From Thioalkalivibrio thiocyanoxidans ARh2 (GTDB taxonomy: Bacteria > Pseudomonadota > Gammaproteobacteria > Ectothiorhodospirales > Ectothiorhodospiraceae): a stretch of DNA of 64,000 bases. Below the pieces are notes generated by a model. That model had not been told where the DNA came from, did not search any database, and saw only the letters and a program-made list of their open reading frames with translations. Location: contig NZ_ARQK01000055.1 of assembly GCF_000385215.1 (NCBI RefSeq), positions 27,454 to 91,453 on the forward strand, read 5' to 3'. This document shows positions 53,837-64,000 of the stretch, piece by piece (the stretch's first letter is position 1; each line of letters starts with the position of its first letter). The translations under genes and the position numbers were made by a program.

Positions 53837-54727
53837 TCAGGAGGCGCTGGCGCGCGATCTCAGGTAGGCGCCAAACTCGTCCTTCAGCTCCGGGTGCGTC
53901 AGCGCGAATTCCACGGTTGCCTCCAGATAGCCCAGCTTGCTCCCGCAGTCGAAACGACGACCTTCGAAATTCAGTGCGGTTACGCGCTCTTCCTCAAGCA
54001 GTTTCGCGATAGCGTCCGTCAGCTGGATCTCGCCCCCGGCCCCTGGCTCCTGTTCGGCCAGCAGCTCGAAGATGCGCGGGGTCAGGATATAGCGGCCCAC
54101 CACGGCGACATTGGAGGGTGCATCGGCTGGCTGCGGCTTTTCCACAATCCCGCGCACATCCCAGGTCCGCGGGCCCGTTTGCACCGGGTCGATGATGCCG
54201 TACTGATGGGTACGATCCGCCGGGACCTCTTCCACGCCCAGCACGCTGCAACCGTGTTCGGCATAGGCATCGACCATCTGCCTGGTGGCGCCACCCTGCT
54301 CTTCCTCGATCAGATCGTCCGCCAGGATTACCGCGAAGGGCTCGTTGCGTACCACCGGGCGCGCACAGGCCACCGCATGCCCCAGACCCAGCGCCTCGGC
54401 CTGACGCACGTACACGCAGGTCACGTTGGGCGGCACGATGTTGCGCACTTTCTCCAGCATCTCGGTCTTGCCGCGTTCTTCAAGCTCCGTTTCAAGCTCG
54501 TAGGCCTTGTCGAAGTGATCGGGGATGGAACGCTTGTTGCGACCAGTCACGAACACCAAGGTCTCGATGCCCGCCCTCACGGCCTCCTCGGCCGCGTACT
54601 GAATCAGCGGCTTGTCCACGATGGGAAGCATCTCTTTGGGGTTGGCCTTGGTGGCCGGCAGAAAGCGGGTGCCCATGCCCGCGACAGGAAAGACGGCGGT
54701 ACGAATCGGTGGCGTGTTCGGGTTCAT
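53837..54727 (-). CDS. galU: UTP-glucose-1-phosphate uridylyltransferase
   Basis: The 296-residue nucleotidyltransferase makes UDP-glucose for surface polysaccharides. The signature [19 protein letters not shown] and the [17 protein letters not shown] segment are typical of GalU. The acceptor lysine region [18 protein letters not shown] is present near the C-terminus. It stands alone, with the ComEA-like gene upstream in the same direction after a 55-bp gap. Confidence 0.95.
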   Translation of the reverse strand: MNPNTPPIRTAVFPVAGMGTRFLPATKANPKEMLPIVDKPLIQYAAEEAVRAGIETLVFVTGRNKRSIPDHFDKAYELETELEERGKTEMLEKVRNIVPPNVTCVYVRQAEALGLGHAVACARPVVRNEPFAVILADDLIEEEQGGATRQMVDAYAEHGCSVLGVEEVPADRTHQYGIIDPVQTGPRTWDVRGIVEKPQPADAPSNVAVVGRYILTPRIFELLAEQEPGAGGEIQLTDAIAKLLEEERVTALNFEGRRFDCGSKLGYLEATVEFALTHPELKDEFGAYLRSRASAS

Positions 54728-54782
54728 CCTGGCTCCAGGTGAGAAAGGACGACGGGGATCGGCCCCGTCGTCCTCGATCGGG

Positions 54783-55067
54783 CTACTCGACCTCGATGCG
54801 GTCGAGGTTCATCTCCACCGTGCGCTCGCCAATGCCGGAGACGTCCGTCAGCGCCTGCACCGAGGCAAACGGACCATGGGCGTCGCGATGCTCGACGATT
54901 GCCTCGGCCTTGACCTGTCCGATGTTGTCCAGCGTCGCGAGTTCTTCCGCTGTTGCCGAGTTGACGTTCACCGGCGACTGCCCGCCCGACGCCGTGACCA
55001 GCGCCAGCGGCAACACGCACAAGGCGGCGAAGAACCAGCATTTCACACAGTAGATGGCGTTTTTCAT
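54783..55067 (-). CDS. ComEA-like helix-hairpin-helix protein
   Basis: The 94-residue exported protein has an N-terminal hydrophobic signal segment (about 8-27). Two helix-hairpin-helix motifs follow in [18 protein letters not shown] and the [17 protein letters not shown] region. Similar proteins bind DNA in natural competence, but short periplasmic versions occur widely with no proven role. It lies between galU and pyrF with its own short leader. Confidence 0.88.
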   Translation of the reverse strand: MKNAIYCVKCWFFAALCVLPLALVTASGGQSPVNVNSATAEELATLDNIGQVKAEAIVEHRDAHGPFASVQALTDVSGIGERTVEMNLDRIEVE

Positions 55068-55129
55068 GTAACTGCTCCTTGTTGAATGATGACTGGCGCA
55101 ACCCTTGCGCCATGCTCATCCTAACGGGA

Positions 55130-55861
55130 TCAGTGGTTCTGGAAAACCCTCTCCAGACGAAGTGCAAAATCGTTCGCAGCCGCAGCAGGATCCGCTGCAC
55201 GGGTGATCGGACGTCCGACGACAATCGCACTGGCGCCGGCCTGGATCGCGCTTTCCGGCGTCATGACCCTGCGCTGATCATCCCCTTCCGCATCCGGAAG
55301 GCGGATTCCGGGCGTTACCAGCATCGGGCCCGAACCGAGCTCCTCGCGCAACAGGTGCGCCTCCTGCGCGGAACACACAAGACCCTCGAGACCGGCCTGG
55401 GCGATGGCCAGGTTGGCCAGCAGCCGTACCTGTGCCTCGGGATCTCGCTGCACTCCGGTCTCGCGCAGTGTCTGTGCGTCGCTGGAAGTCAGCACAGTCA
55501 CGCCCAGCACGGCCGTATGATCATTCACCTCGCGTACTGCCTCGTGCGCGGCCTGCATCATCTGCAGCCCGCCGCTGGCGTGGACATTCACGAGCCATAC
55601 CCCGGTGCGAGCCGCCGCACGACAAGCCGCAGCGACCGTATTCGGGATGTCATGAAACTTGAGATCCAGAAAGACACGAAATCCGAGGTCATGAAGCCTT
55701 CCCAGCAGATCCGGCCCGGCCACCACAAACAGCTCAAACCCGACTTTCAGCGCGCAATGGGACGGGTCCAGGCTGCGAGCAAGTGCGACGGCACTCTCGG
55801 CCTCGGCAAAATCCAGCGCCACTATCAGCCTGGGGGCTGGTGAATCGACGGCAGTTCGCAT
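55130..55861 (-). CDS. pyrF: Orotidine 5'-phosphate decarboxylase
   Basis: The 243-residue type I enzyme makes UMP. The catalytic DxKxxD array is in [13 protein letters not shown], and the phosphate-binding VVGRPI segment is near the C-terminus. The N-terminus LIVALDF is the usual first strand. It follows lapB by 23 bp at the end of the long leftward supraoperon, an arrangement conserved in E. coli and relatives. Confidence 0.96.
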   Translation of the reverse strand: MRTAVDSPAPRLIVALDFAEAESAVALARSLDPSHCALKVGFELFVVAGPDLLGRLHDLGFRVFLDLKFHDIPNTVAAACRAAARTGVWLVNVHASGGLQMMQAAHEAVREVNDHTAVLGVTVLTSSDAQTLRETGVQRDPEAQVRLLANLAIAQAGLEGLVCSAQEAHLLREELGSGPMLVTPGIRLPDAEGDDQRRVMTPESAIQAGASAIVVGRPITRAADPAAAANDFALRLERVFQNH

Positions 55862-55884
55862 GGTTCTCCCCGGTTTAGTGTTGT

Positions 55885-57111
55885 TCAGTGCGTCCGTTCA
55901 CGAACGAGGGCATCCTCCGCTTCCTCGGTGGTCGCGTCGAGTTCGAAGTCCAGGCCTCGCAACGTGTCCCAGCGTCTGCAGCTCGGGCATTGCCAGACGT
56001 GCGCTCGTCCCTGGTAGCCGCAATTCACGCACTGGTAAAGATGCTGGCTACCCAGCTGGTCCGACAGCGCTTTCTCGAATGCGGCAAATTCGGTGTTGTA
56101 TTCCTGGACCGCTGGTAGAATCTTCATCCAGCGAACGGCCTCCAGCAAGCCCGACGTTGGCACCGGCCTCTGCGACAAGATCATCCCCAGCTCGGAGAGC
56201 GCCGCATCCAGCCGCCCCGTACGCCGGTAAAGGCGCATCAGCGCGATGCGGGCGACCGTGATCCCGCGGCTGCTGGCGAGATCCTCCAGGGTTTGCTCCA
56301 GCTGCCCCAGACGATTCTCCCCGGGCAGCGCCTGATGGAGTCGTTCCAGCCGCGGCACGACCAGCGGCGCGAGTTGCGGCGTACGTGCCACCGCTTCGCG
56401 CCCGTGGGCAATGGCATCCGGGATCCGGTCTTCGCGTTCCGCAATTTCGGCCTGGATCAACAACGCGCGTGACAGCCCGGGCACCTCGCCCTCGGCCTGT
56501 GTCGCACGCTCGGCCGCTGTAGCGCGATCACCCGCATCCAGGGCGATGGTAGCCAGCTCACAGTGATAATGTGCGATCCGCAGATTCTCATTCGGCACGC
56601 CATGCGACTTCAGGCGTGTGCCAACCTCGATCGCCCGCTCCCACTCGCGTTGCGTCTCGTATACGTGCTGGAGCCCCTTCAAGGCTCTGACCGCCTGATG
56701 CGGCGAGTCCGCGAGTTCCCGAAAAACCGCTTCGGCCCGGTCGAGCACCCCGGCCAGCAGGAAGTCCTGGCCCAACTCGCACAGCGCTTGTGCCCGCTGT
56801 TCATCCTTCAGCGAAGGACGGGCCACCAGGTTCTGGTGAATTCGGATCGCGCGGTCCACCTCGCCCCGCCGCCGGAACAGACGACCGAGGATCACGTGCG
56901 TCTCGAAAGTTTCGTGATCCACCTCCACCATCTCGATGAAGGCCTGAAGCGCATCATCTGTACGGTCGTCCAGCAAGTACCGGACCCCCTCCAGGTAGCG
57001 ATTAAGAGAGGGTTCCTGATCCGGCTGGTCTTCCGTATGGACACGGCGTGCAACCCACCATCCGCTGGCGGCAGCCAGCGGCAACAACAACCAGAACCAG
57101 TCGTTGATCAC
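55885..57111 (-). CDS. lapB: Lipopolysaccharide assembly protein LapB
   Basis: The 408-residue inner-membrane protein has a short N-terminal hydrophobic anchor (about 3-20), TPR-type helical repeats over most of its length, and a C-terminal rubredoxin-like metal module ([18 protein letters not shown]). LapB controls LpxC degradation with FtsH and coordinates LPS synthesis. The start is a GTG at 57111. Unlike in E. coli, 221 bp separate it from lapA, which may hold a promoter or leader peptide. Confidence 0.92.
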   Translation of the reverse strand: MINDWFWLLLPLAAASGWWVARRVHTEDQPDQEPSLNRYLEGVRYLLDDRTDDALQAFIEMVEVDHETFETHVILGRLFRRRGEVDRAIRIHQNLVARPSLKDEQRAQALCELGQDFLLAGVLDRAEAVFRELADSPHQAVRALKGLQHVYETQREWERAIEVGTRLKSHGVPNENLRIAHYHCELATIALDAGDRATAAERATQAEGEVPGLSRALLIQAEIAEREDRIPDAIAHGREAVARTPQLAPLVVPRLERLHQALPGENRLGQLEQTLEDLASSRGITVARIALMRLYRRTGRLDAALSELGMILSQRPVPTSGLLEAVRWMKILPAVQEYNTEFAAFEKALSDQLGSQHLYQCVNCGYQGRAHVWQCPSCRRWDTLRGLDFELDATTEEAEDALVRERTH

Positions 57112-57332
57112 GAGATTGCCCCGGGCACGGCGATTGCTGCCTGTGCAGGTGCATGGCCGGCGCGGCGTCGAGTGAGGAGCTCGTTCATGAGCGGGGATAC
57201 TGTGGCACGGTCGATCTGCGTTGTGCAGCGTGCTTGCGGGGTTTGTATCGCACGACTATACGACGTTCACCGCACATCGTCTGCGGACAGAATCGACTCG
57301 GGTGCAGGCCTGTGCATTTGATCAGGGTTTCC

Positions 57333-57650
57333 CTAGTAGAAATCCCGCATGGGGGCGGTACGCATCTGCTCGACCTCGGTCTGCAAGGCCCGGTTCTCCG
57401 CTCGCAGGTCCGCGACCTTCTGATTCAGCCGGCGAATCCGTACCCAGAAGATGGAAGCCGTAATCACGACACCGACCAGCGCCGAGATACCGAGCAAGAC
57501 CACCAGGGGTGCCTGTACGTCCGTCCACGGAAGGCTCAGGGTGACATGGCCTTCGTTGAACACGACAAGAATGCCGATCGCCGAGGAAATCACGATCAGC
57601 AAGACGAACGCGAGTACGTTGCGTACCTGCTGGCGCCGTCGATCGGACAT
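57333..57650 (-). CDS. lapA: Lipopolysaccharide assembly protein LapA
   Basis: The 105-residue DUF1049 protein has two transmembrane helices (about 11-31 and 47-69) and a C-terminal coiled-coil-like stretch (IRRLNQKVADLRAENRALQT). It works with LapB in envelope biogenesis. It starts 5 bp after ihfB. Confidence 0.9.
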   Translation of the reverse strand: MSDRRRQQVRNVLAFVLLIVISSAIGILVVFNEGHVTLSLPWTDVQAPLVVLLGISALVGVVITASIFWVRIRRLNQKVADLRAENRALQTEVEQMRTAPMRDFY

Positions 57651-57655
57651 CCCGG

Positions 57656-57952
57656 CTACTCGTCGGCAACCGCGGGTGTATTTACCCGTTCACGCAGTTC
57701 CTTGCCGGGCTTGAAGTGCGGGACATGCTTGCCAGGTAGCGCTACCGCGTCACCCGTCTTGGGGTTGCGGCCTAGCCGTGGCGGCCGGAAATGCAGCGAG
57801 AAGCTCCCAAAGCCGCGAATCTCCACTCGCTGACCATTCGCCAGGGCCTGACTCATGCGTTCCAGCAACGCCTTCACGCACATCTCGACATCCCGTGCGG
57901 GCAAGTGAGGCGATTTCTGGGCGAGGCTTTCGATCAATTCCGATTTGGTCAT
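57656..57952 (-). CDS. ihfB: Integration host factor subunit beta
   Basis: The 98-residue HU/IHF family protein shows the N-terminus [12 protein letters not shown] and the beta-ribbon core [20 protein letters not shown], which contains the intercalating proline region of IHF. The ATG at 57952 is chosen over upstream starts, which add 20 unrelated residues. It follows rpsA by about 100 bp and is coupled to lapA. Confidence 0.95.
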   Translation of the reverse strand: MTKSELIESLAQKSPHLPARDVEMCVKALLERMSQALANGQRVEIRGFGSFSLHFRPPRLGRNPKTGDAVALPGKHVPHFKPGKELRERVNTPAVADE

Positions 57953-58051
57953 CTGACGCTCGTCACAGACAGGAGAAAAGGGTCCGCAGTACGCGGATAA
58001 AAAACAGTCCACGGCATCCCCATGGACACCGTGGACTTTATTGTGACGGAC

Positions 58052-59722
58052 TTAGTCGTTCTTGCCCATCTGTTCCTTCAGCAGATCGCCCAGGGAGGTC
58101 GTCGCGCTACCGGTGGCAGAATAGTCGGACATCATCTCCGCCTCTTCGGCGCGGTCCTTCGCCTTGATGGAAAGGCTGATCGCGCGGGTCTTCTTGTCCA
58201 CACCCATGAACTTGGCCTCGACTTCGTCGCCTACGTTCAGGACGGTACGCGCATCCTCCACGCGATCCTGGGAGATGTCGGCTGCACGCAGGATGCCATC
58301 GATGCCGTCGGCCAGTTCGATCACGGCGGCCTTGGCGTCCACTTCCTTGACCGTGCCCTTCACGATGCTGCCCTTGCTGTGCTCGGCCACGAAGTTGGCG
58401 AACGGGTCGCGGTCCAGCTGCTTCAGGCCCAGCGAGATGCGTTCGCGCTCCGGATCCACGGACAGGACCACGGCCTCGACCTCGTCGCCCTTCTTGAAGT
58501 TGCGGATCGCCTCTTCACCCGGCTCGTGCCAGGACAGGTCGGACAGGTGGATCAGGCCGTCGATACCGCCGTCCAGGCCAACAAACACGCCGAAGTCGGT
58601 GATCGACTTGATCTGGCCACGGACCTTCTCGCCACGGTTGTGGTTGGCGGCGAAGTCGTCCCACGGGTTGGACTGGCACTGCTTCATGCCCAGCGAGATG
58701 CGGCGGCGCTCTTCGTCCAGGTCCAGGATCATCACCTCGACCTCGTCGCCGATGGCCACGACCTTGCCCGGATTGACGTTCTTGTTGGTCCAGTCCATCT
58801 CGGACACGTGCACCAGGCCTTCCACGCCGTCTTCGATTTCCACGAAGCAACCGTAGTCGGTGATGTTGGTGACCTTGCCGAAGATGCGGGTGCCGGTCGG
58901 GTAACGGCGGGTGATGTTCTCCCACGGGTCCTCGCCCAGCTGCTTCAGGCCCAGCGAGACACGCATGCGCTCGCGGTCGAACTTGAGCACCTTGACCTCG
59001 ACTTCCTGACCGATTTCAACGACATCGGACGGATGCTTCACGCGCTTCCAGGCCATGTCGGTGATGTGCAGCAGGCCGTCGATGCCGCCCAGGTCGAGGA
59101 ACGCACCGTAGTCGGTGAGGTTCTTCACGATGCCCTTGACGACCGCGCCTTCCTGCAGGTTCTTCAGCAGTTCCTCGCGCTCGGCGCTGTATTCCTGCTC
59201 GACCACCGCACGGCGGGAGACGACCACGTTGTTGCGGCGCCGGTCCAGCTTGATCAGCTTGAACTCCAGCTCCTTGCCTTCCAGATACGCGGTGTCGCGT
59301 ACCGGACGGACATCCACGAGTGAACCCGGCAGGAACGCCCGGATATCGCCCAGCTCGACGGTGTAGCCGCCCTTGACCTTGCCGGAGATCTTGCCGGTGA
59401 CGTACTGCTCTTCTTCCATCGCACCTTCAAGACGGTCCCAGGCCTTGGCCCGCTTGGCCTTCTCGCGCGACATGCGCGTCTCGCCGAAACCGTCTTCCGG
59501 GGTCTCGAGGGCCACTTCGACGACATCGCCGACCTGGACCTCGAGCTCACCCTCGTCGTTCATGAACTGCTCGGTGGGGATGACCCCCTCGGACTTCAGG
59601 CCGGCGTTCACCACGACCACATCCGGGGTTACCTCAATGACGGTGGCACTGAGGATGGCACCCGGCTGCATCTGGGTGTAGGCCATGCTCTCTTCGAGCA
59701 GTTGCGCGAAACTTTCACTCAT
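58052..59722 (-). CDS. rpsA: 30S ribosomal protein S1
   Basis: The 556-residue protein contains six S1 OB-fold repeats of about 85 residues, starting near residues 20, 105, 190, 277, 364 and 450. It mediates mRNA binding and translation initiation. Length matches E. coli S1 (557 residues). It lies between cmk and ihfB, the standard order, with a leader of 82 bp after cmk. Confidence 0.97.
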   Translation of the reverse strand: MSESFAQLLEESMAYTQMQPGAILSATVIEVTPDVVVVNAGLKSEGVIPTEQFMNDEGELEVQVGDVVEVALETPEDGFGETRMSREKAKRAKAWDRLEGAMEEEQYVTGKISGKVKGGYTVELGDIRAFLPGSLVDVRPVRDTAYLEGKELEFKLIKLDRRRNNVVVSRRAVVEQEYSAEREELLKNLQEGAVVKGIVKNLTDYGAFLDLGGIDGLLHITDMAWKRVKHPSDVVEIGQEVEVKVLKFDRERMRVSLGLKQLGEDPWENITRRYPTGTRIFGKVTNITDYGCFVEIEDGVEGLVHVSEMDWTNKNVNPGKVVAIGDEVEVMILDLDEERRRISLGMKQCQSNPWDDFAANHNRGEKVRGQIKSITDFGVFVGLDGGIDGLIHLSDLSWHEPGEEAIRNFKKGDEVEAVVLSVDPERERISLGLKQLDRDPFANFVAEHSKGSIVKGTVKEVDAKAAVIELADGIDGILRAADISQDRVEDARTVLNVGDEVEAKFMGVDKKTRAISLSIKAKDRAEEAEMMSDYSATGSATTSLGDLLKEQMGKND

Positions 59723-59804
59723 GGATTTAAAAACCTGTGATTAAACAAACTCCTGCAGAAACTTCCTACAAGAGGGTTTGAACGTTAATGAACCCGCTTC
59801 GAGG

Positions 59805-60512
59805 CTATCCCTCGATTCGGGGGCTTTGTTCCGGGAGTACGTCCCGGAGGCGCTCCAGGATCATGTCCACCACGCTGACGATGTCGAGTTCCGTGGTATC
59901 CAGCACCCAGGCATCTTCGGCGGGCTTGAGGGGGGCCACGCTACGCTCGCGGTCACGGCGGTCGCGCGCCTCCATCTCGTCCCGAAGGCCAGAAAGATTA
60001 GCACTAAGTCCTTGTTCCTTCAACTGCATGTAACGCCGACGCGCCCTTTCCTCCGCGGAGGCCGTGAGGAAGATCTTGAGGTCCGCATCCGGGAACACCA
60101 CGGTGCCCATGTCACGCCCGTCCGCGACCAGCCCCGGGGCCTGTGCAAAACCCCGCTGTCGATCCAGCAACGCCTCGCGTACCGCAGGTAGCGCGGCGAC
60201 TTGCGAGGCATCAGAACCGGCCTGTTCGGTGCGCAGCAGAACGTCCACCGGCTGACCTTCGAGCAGGGTCGTCACCCGCGTGGCGTCGCGGTCGATTTCG
60301 AAGCTGACATCCAGGGATGCGGCCAGATGTTCCAGACCGGCAATATCGGTCAACTCGACCCCATGCTGGCGGGCGGCCAGGCCCAGCAGTCGGTACAGGG
60401 CCCCGCTGTCGAGCAGGTGCCAGCCCATCGCCGCGGCGACACGCATGCATACGGTCCCCTTGCCGGCCCCACCCGGGCCGTCGATGGTCAGCACCGGGAT
60501 TTCCGCCGTCAT
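59805..60512 (-). CDS. cmk: Cytidylate kinase
   Basis: The 235-residue P-loop kinase phosphorylates CMP and dCMP. The P-loop IDGPGGAGKGTV lies at residues 11-22, and VADGRDMGTVVFPDADLKIF is diagnostic for Cmk. The start overlaps the aroA stop by 4 bp (ATGA), so translation is coupled. Confidence 0.96.
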   Translation of the reverse strand: MTAEIPVLTIDGPGGAGKGTVCMRVAAAMGWHLLDSGALYRLLGLAARQHGVELTDIAGLEHLAASLDVSFEIDRDATRVTTLLEGQPVDVLLRTEQAGSDASQVAALPAVREALLDRQRGFAQAPGLVADGRDMGTVVFPDADLKIFLTASAEERARRRYMQLKEQGLSANLSGLRDEMEARDRRDRERSVAPLKPAEDAWVLDTTELDIVSVVDMILERLRDVLPEQSPRIEG

Positions 60513-61813
60513 GCCGCCTCCAGCGACAGGCCGGCGGCGCGGGCCAGATCCACGAACCCCGGGAAGGACGTGGCTACATTCGCGCAGTCGCGGATACGTA
60601 TCGGGGCACTGGCCCGCAGCCCCGCCATCGCGAACGACATCGCGATCCGGTGGTCGCCATGGCTGTCGACCTCTCCGCCGGAAAAGCCCTCGCCACCCTG
60701 GATGCGAATCCCGTCAGGCTGCACCGTACACTGCACACCCAGGGCCTGAAGGCCGTCGGCCATCACCTGGATGCGGTCACTCTCCTTGACCCGCAGTTCT
60801 TCTGCGCCGGTCAGCACTGTCTCGCCCTCGGCGCAGGCCGCCGCGACGAAGATGGCCGGGAATTCGTCGATCGCCAGCGGCACCAGCTCGGTCGGGATGT
60901 GGATCCCCTTGAGGGGGGTGGCGTGCACCTCGATGTCAGCCACCGGTTCTCCGCCGGCTTCGCGCTCGTTTTCCACCCGGATGTCCGCACCCATCAGGCG
61001 CAGGATGTCGATCACGCCGGTCCGGGTCGGGTTGATGCCCACATGCTCCAGGCGCATCTGCGAGCCCGTCGCGATGCTGGCTCCCACCAGAAAAAACGCG
61101 GCCGAGGAGATGTCCGCCGGGACATCCACGGAACTCGCCTGCAGGCGCCCGCCCCCGGTGACGCAGGCCTTCGGGCCATCCCGGGTCACGACGCAGCCGA
61201 AGCCATTCAGCATGCGCTCGGTGTGATCCCGAGTGGGCGCGGGTTCCGTGACGCAGGTCGGTCCTTCTGCCCAGAGACCCGCCAGCAGGATCGCGGACTT
61301 GACCTGTGCGCTGGCGACCTCCAGCACATGATCGGTACCCCGCAGGGGCGCACCGCCACGGATACGCAGGGGCGGCGTACCCGCCTCGCTAGTCTCGATC
61401 TGCGCACCCATGCGGGCCAGGGGCTCCGTGACACGGCGCATCGGACGACGGGTCAGGGATTCATCGCCAATCAGTTCGCTATCGAACGACTGCCCGGCGA
61501 GCACCCCGCACAGCAGCCGCATGGCCGTTCCGGAGTTGCCCATGTCCAGCGGACGATCCGGCGCCCGAAGGCCCTGCAGGCCCCGCCCCTGGATCACGAC
61601 CTCGCCGGGACCCTTGCGCTCGATCGGCACGCCCATCGCCCGAAACGCCTCCAGCGTCGCCAGGCAATCGGCCCCTTCGAGAAAGCCGCTGACGCGGGTT
61701 TCGCCCTCGGCCAGCGCACCCAGCATGATCGAGCGATGGGAAATGGACTTGTCGCCCGGCACGCGGGCCGCACCGGAGAGCGTGCCCCCCGGCTGTACGG
61801 TAAAGGTGTTCAT
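60509..61813 (-). CDS. aroA: 3-phosphoshikimate 1-carboxyvinyltransferase (EPSP synthase)
   Basis: The 434-residue shikimate pathway enzyme makes EPSP. VPGDKSISHRSIMLGALAEG near the N-terminus and LDMGNSGTAMRLLCG form the PEP and shikimate-phosphate sites. LPVAEFPAI-type Asp-Glu contacts appear as AIDEFPAIFVAAA. It is coupled to cmk and starts 3 bp after tyrA. Confidence 0.96.
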   Translation of the reverse strand: MNTFTVQPGGTLSGAARVPGDKSISHRSIMLGALAEGETRVSGFLEGADCLATLEAFRAMGVPIERKGPGEVVIQGRGLQGLRAPDRPLDMGNSGTAMRLLCGVLAGQSFDSELIGDESLTRRPMRRVTEPLARMGAQIETSEAGTPPLRIRGGAPLRGTDHVLEVASAQVKSAILLAGLWAEGPTCVTEPAPTRDHTERMLNGFGCVVTRDGPKACVTGGGRLQASSVDVPADISSAAFFLVGASIATGSQMRLEHVGINPTRTGVIDILRLMGADIRVENEREAGGEPVADIEVHATPLKGIHIPTELVPLAIDEFPAIFVAAACAEGETVLTGAEELRVKESDRIQVMADGLQALGVQCTVQPDGIRIQGGEGFSGGEVDSHGDHRIAMSFAMAGLRASAPIRIRDCANVATSFPGFVDLARAAGLSLEAA

Positions 61814-61816
61814 GTC

Positions 61817-62698
61817 TCAGGTATCCAGTTGTGCGTCCGCCGGGTCGCAAAAGCGGTCCCGGGTTTCCTTTGCATGCCGAAAGCGGGCTTCGATCGCGGG
61901 CCCGTCGGCGGACTCGATCATCCCACGCAGTTGTTCCAGGTCACCCTGATAGCGCTCGATCACCTCGAGGATCGCCGCGCGGTTGGCTAGACAGATATCG
62001 CGCCAGACCACCGGGTCCGACGAGGCAATGCGGGTGAAGTCGCGAAACCCGCCCGCGGCATAATGAAAGATCTCGTCGCGTTCGCTCATGTCCGACAGCG
62101 ACGCCACCAGCGTGTAGGCCAGCACGTGCGGCAGGTGGCTCGTGGCCGCGAGGACCCGATCATGGTGGGCGGGCGTCATGAACTCCACCCGCGCCCCGGT
62201 CGCCTGCCACATCTGTGCAATGCGATCACTGGCCAGCGGATTCGTCGCATCCGCCGGGGTCAGGATCACCAGCCGGTCCCGAAACAGGCGGGGAAAAGCG
62301 GCCGCTACCCCGCTTTTCTCGGTCCCGGCGATCGGGTGTCCGGGCACAAACTGGCGCGGCGTGGTGCCAAAGCCCTCGGTCACCGCGTCGATCACGGCCT
62401 GCTTGCTCGAGCCGACATCGGTCAACGGGCTGTCCTCCGGCCACCAGCCGGCCAGGTCGCGCGCCAGCGGCCCCATCGCCCCCAGAGGCACCGCCAGTAC
62501 ACCGATGTCCGCCCCTTCCGCGGCCTCTGCCACAGAGGTCGTCCAGCGATCGATCACGCCCAGACGCTGCGCCTCGCGCAGGTTGTCTGCATTGCGCGAA
62601 CAGCCCACGATCTCGCGTACAGCACCCGCCTCGCGCAAGGCGAGCGCGAGCGAGCCACCGATCAGGCCGACCCCGAAGATGACCAGCCGCTCGATCAT
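61817..62698 (-). CDS. tyrA: Prephenate/arogenate dehydrogenase
   Basis: The 293-residue protein is the stand-alone TyrA type without a chorismate mutase domain. The N-terminal dinucleotide-binding GVGLIGGSLALAL is followed by VPGHPIAGTEKSGV with the catalytic His, and a helical C-terminal domain with the ATSHLPHVLAY segment. Coenzyme and substrate preference cannot be decided from sequence alone. It overlaps hisC by 4 bp and precedes aroA. Confidence 0.94.
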   Translation of the reverse strand: MIERLVIFGVGLIGGSLALALREAGAVREIVGCSRNADNLREAQRLGVIDRWTTSVAEAAEGADIGVLAVPLGAMGPLARDLAGWWPEDSPLTDVGSSKQAVIDAVTEGFGTTPRQFVPGHPIAGTEKSGVAAAFPRLFRDRLVILTPADATNPLASDRIAQMWQATGARVEFMTPAHHDRVLAATSHLPHVLAYTLVASLSDMSERDEIFHYAAGGFRDFTRIASSDPVVWRDICLANRAAILEVIERYQGDLEQLRGMIESADGPAIEARFRHAKETRDRFCDPADAQLDT

Positions 62699-63852
62699 GC
62701 CAGGGCCCGATCCAGTGCCTGCAGGAAACGTTCGTTGTCCTCGGCCGTGGAGACCGTCACCCGCAGATGTCCGGGCAGCCCGTAGTTCTCCACCGGTCGG
62801 GTGATTACGCCTTCGCGCTGCAGCGCCTCGAACACCGGCCCCGCATCACGTCCGGTGTCGAAGGTGATGAAGTTGCCCACCGAAGGGATTACGCGAAGTC
62901 CCCGCTCGCGCAAGCCTTCGCCCAGTTGCACCAGGCCCTCGCGATTCACGCGCACCGAACGCTCGATGTGCGATGAGTCCCCCAGCGCCGCCAACCCCGC
63001 AGCCTGGGCAAGCGCATTCACATTGAACGGCTGGCGCACGCGATTGAGCAGTTCCGCAACCGCGGGCGAGCTGATGGAGTATCCCAGGCGCAGGCCGGCA
63101 AGGCCCTGAATCTTGGAGAACGTGCGGGTCACGATGAGATTCGGGTAGCGCGAAACCCATTGGGTGGTGTCGGGATAGTCGTGTTGCTCGACGTATTCCG
63201 CGTAGGCCTCGTCGATCACCACCAGCGTGGTGGCCGGCATCGCCGCCACAAACGCCTCCAGCGCCGAGCGCCCGACCCAGGTCCCGGTCGGGTTATTCGG
63301 ATTGGCGACGAACACCACCCGCACGGTGTCATCCACGGCCTTCTGCATCCCCGCCAGATCATGGCCGTAGGGCTGCTCCAGGTCGGTCGCCGGCAGGGCA
63401 TCGATCACGCGCGCCTCCGCCCCCACCGCCTGCGTGACCAGCGGGTAGACGGCAAAGGCATGAGCCGAAAAGACCGAGGCCCGACCGGGCGCCAGCCACG
63501 CACGCGCAATCAGCTCCAGAACCTCGTTGGACCCGTTTCCAAGGGTAATGGCGTCCGGTTCGACACCATGCCGGGTGGCCAGCGCGGCCTTCAGTTCGAA
63601 GCCTGCCCCATCGGGATAGATGTGGGCCTCGCTCATGGCCGCGCGCGCGGCCTCCACCGCCTGGGGCGAGGGCCCCAGCGGATTCTCGTTGGAGGCCATC
63701 TTGATCGCCTGCCGAATGCCCAGCTCCCGCTCCAGCGCCGCGACCGGCTTGCCCGGCTGATAGGGCGTCAGGCCCCGAACGCCATCCACGGCGAGCGCGG
63801 CGGCATCAAAGCCACCCAGGTTCGTATCGGACACGGGGTTGCGTGAAGCCAT
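62695..63852 (-). CDS. hisC: Histidinol-phosphate aminotransferase
   Basis: The 385-residue class I/II aminotransferase of the HisC2 type is common in tyrosine/phenylalanine supraoperons, where it may also transaminate aromatic substrates. The PLP lysine is K247 in RTFSKIQGLAGLRLGY. MASNENPLGPSP and FVANPNNPTGTW are typical HisC signatures. GAGGT lies 5-6 nt before the ATG. Structured repeat copy B lies just upstream. It is the first visible gene of the supraoperon; pheA may lie beyond the window. Confidence 0.94.
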   Translation of the reverse strand: MASRNPVSDTNLGGFDAAALAVDGVRGLTPYQPGKPVAALERELGIRQAIKMASNENPLGPSPQAVEAARAAMSEAHIYPDGAGFELKAALATRHGVEPDAITLGNGSNEVLELIARAWLAPGRASVFSAHAFAVYPLVTQAVGAEARVIDALPATDLEQPYGHDLAGMQKAVDDTVRVVFVANPNNPTGTWVGRSALEAFVAAMPATTLVVIDEAYAEYVEQHDYPDTTQWVSRYPNLIVTRTFSKIQGLAGLRLGYSISSPAVAELLNRVRQPFNVNALAQAAGLAALGDSSHIERSVRVNREGLVQLGEGLRERGLRVIPSVGNFITFDTGRDAGPVFEALQREGVITRPVENYGLPGHLRVTVSTAEDNERFLQALDRALA

Positions 63853-63867
63853 GGAGTACCTCGATTA

Positions 63868-64000
63868 GGGGAACACTGATTCATGCACGCGTTCGCGCTC
63901 GAGTCGCTTTTGCGTGCGAACAAGGCGCGGTGACCGCCGTGCAGTCATTCTGCACAAGGGAGCCGCAACGCCGTGCGCGCGCAAAAGCGGCCGAGCCCCT
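63868..64000 (-). repeat. Interspersed structured repeat, copy B (upstream of hisC)
   Basis: In reverse complement this matches copy A at 4503-4637. The outer arms CGCTTTTGCG (63905-63914) and CGCAAAAGCG (63980-63989) are perfectly complementary. The inner hairpin is GTGCAG-TCATT-CTGCAC (63939-63955). The tail lies 16 bp before the hisC start. The window edge may cut the far end. Confidence 0.75.

Overview
The window is a GC-rich (about 65% by eye) gammaproteobacterial chromosome segment. Gene content and order suggest a haloalkaliphilic sulfur oxidiser of the Ectothiorhodospiraceae, Thioalkalivibrio-like. The clues are a stand-alone DsrE protein, cytochrome c', the hisC-tyrA-aroA-cmk-rpsA-ihfB-lapA-lapB-pyrF supraoperon and an mnmA-hflD pair. 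The genus is inferred from gene content; no 16S gene is present to confirm it.

Left part (1-15.7 kb): central carbon metabolism dominates, with partial gdhA, dusA, roxA-like uL16 hydroxylase, purB, fumC, acnA and icd. Among these lie a c-di-GMP signalling group (GAF-GGDEF-EAL protein, HDOD protein and a small partner) and the hflD-mnmA-nudJ block. Next (15.8-27.8 kb) come clpS-clpA, infA, a fatty acid cluster fabD-fabG-acpP-fabF without plsX or fabH, and a tightly overlapping run pabB-pabC-mltG-tmk-holB followed by pilZ. From 27.8 to 38.8 kb are a class V aminotransferase, bioA, a VpsT/CsgD-like regulator with a c-di-GMP motif, a possible secreted protein, an hpt-mtnP purine salvage pair, dsrE, nagZ, uvrB, an aspartate aminotransferase and tRNA-Asn.

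The accessory region is 38.84-46.11 kb. It lies between the 3' end of tRNA-Asn and a second 44-bp copy of that end. It carries one large, lower-GC gene for a 1713-residue protein: an SF1 Upf1-like helicase, then a Vsr/MTES_1575-type nuclease, then a C-terminal segment resembling the GreA/GreB C-terminal domain. The rest of the island is an IS4-like transposase relic, a small membrane protein and noncoding DNA. No integrase is visible. This looks like a minimal defence-type island and is the best candidate for an undescribed system.

Right part (46.3-64 kb) returns to core genes: an AsmA-like protein, a cytochrome c'/dihaem cytochrome pair, a class II aldolase, a Nudix hydrolase, hspQ, ilvD, a rhomboid protease, galU, a ComEA-like protein and the long leftward hisC-to-pyrF supraoperon. 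A structured intergenic repeat of about 130 bp occurs just upstream of fumC and of hisC, with covarying stems. A partial third copy lies near the cytochrome genes.
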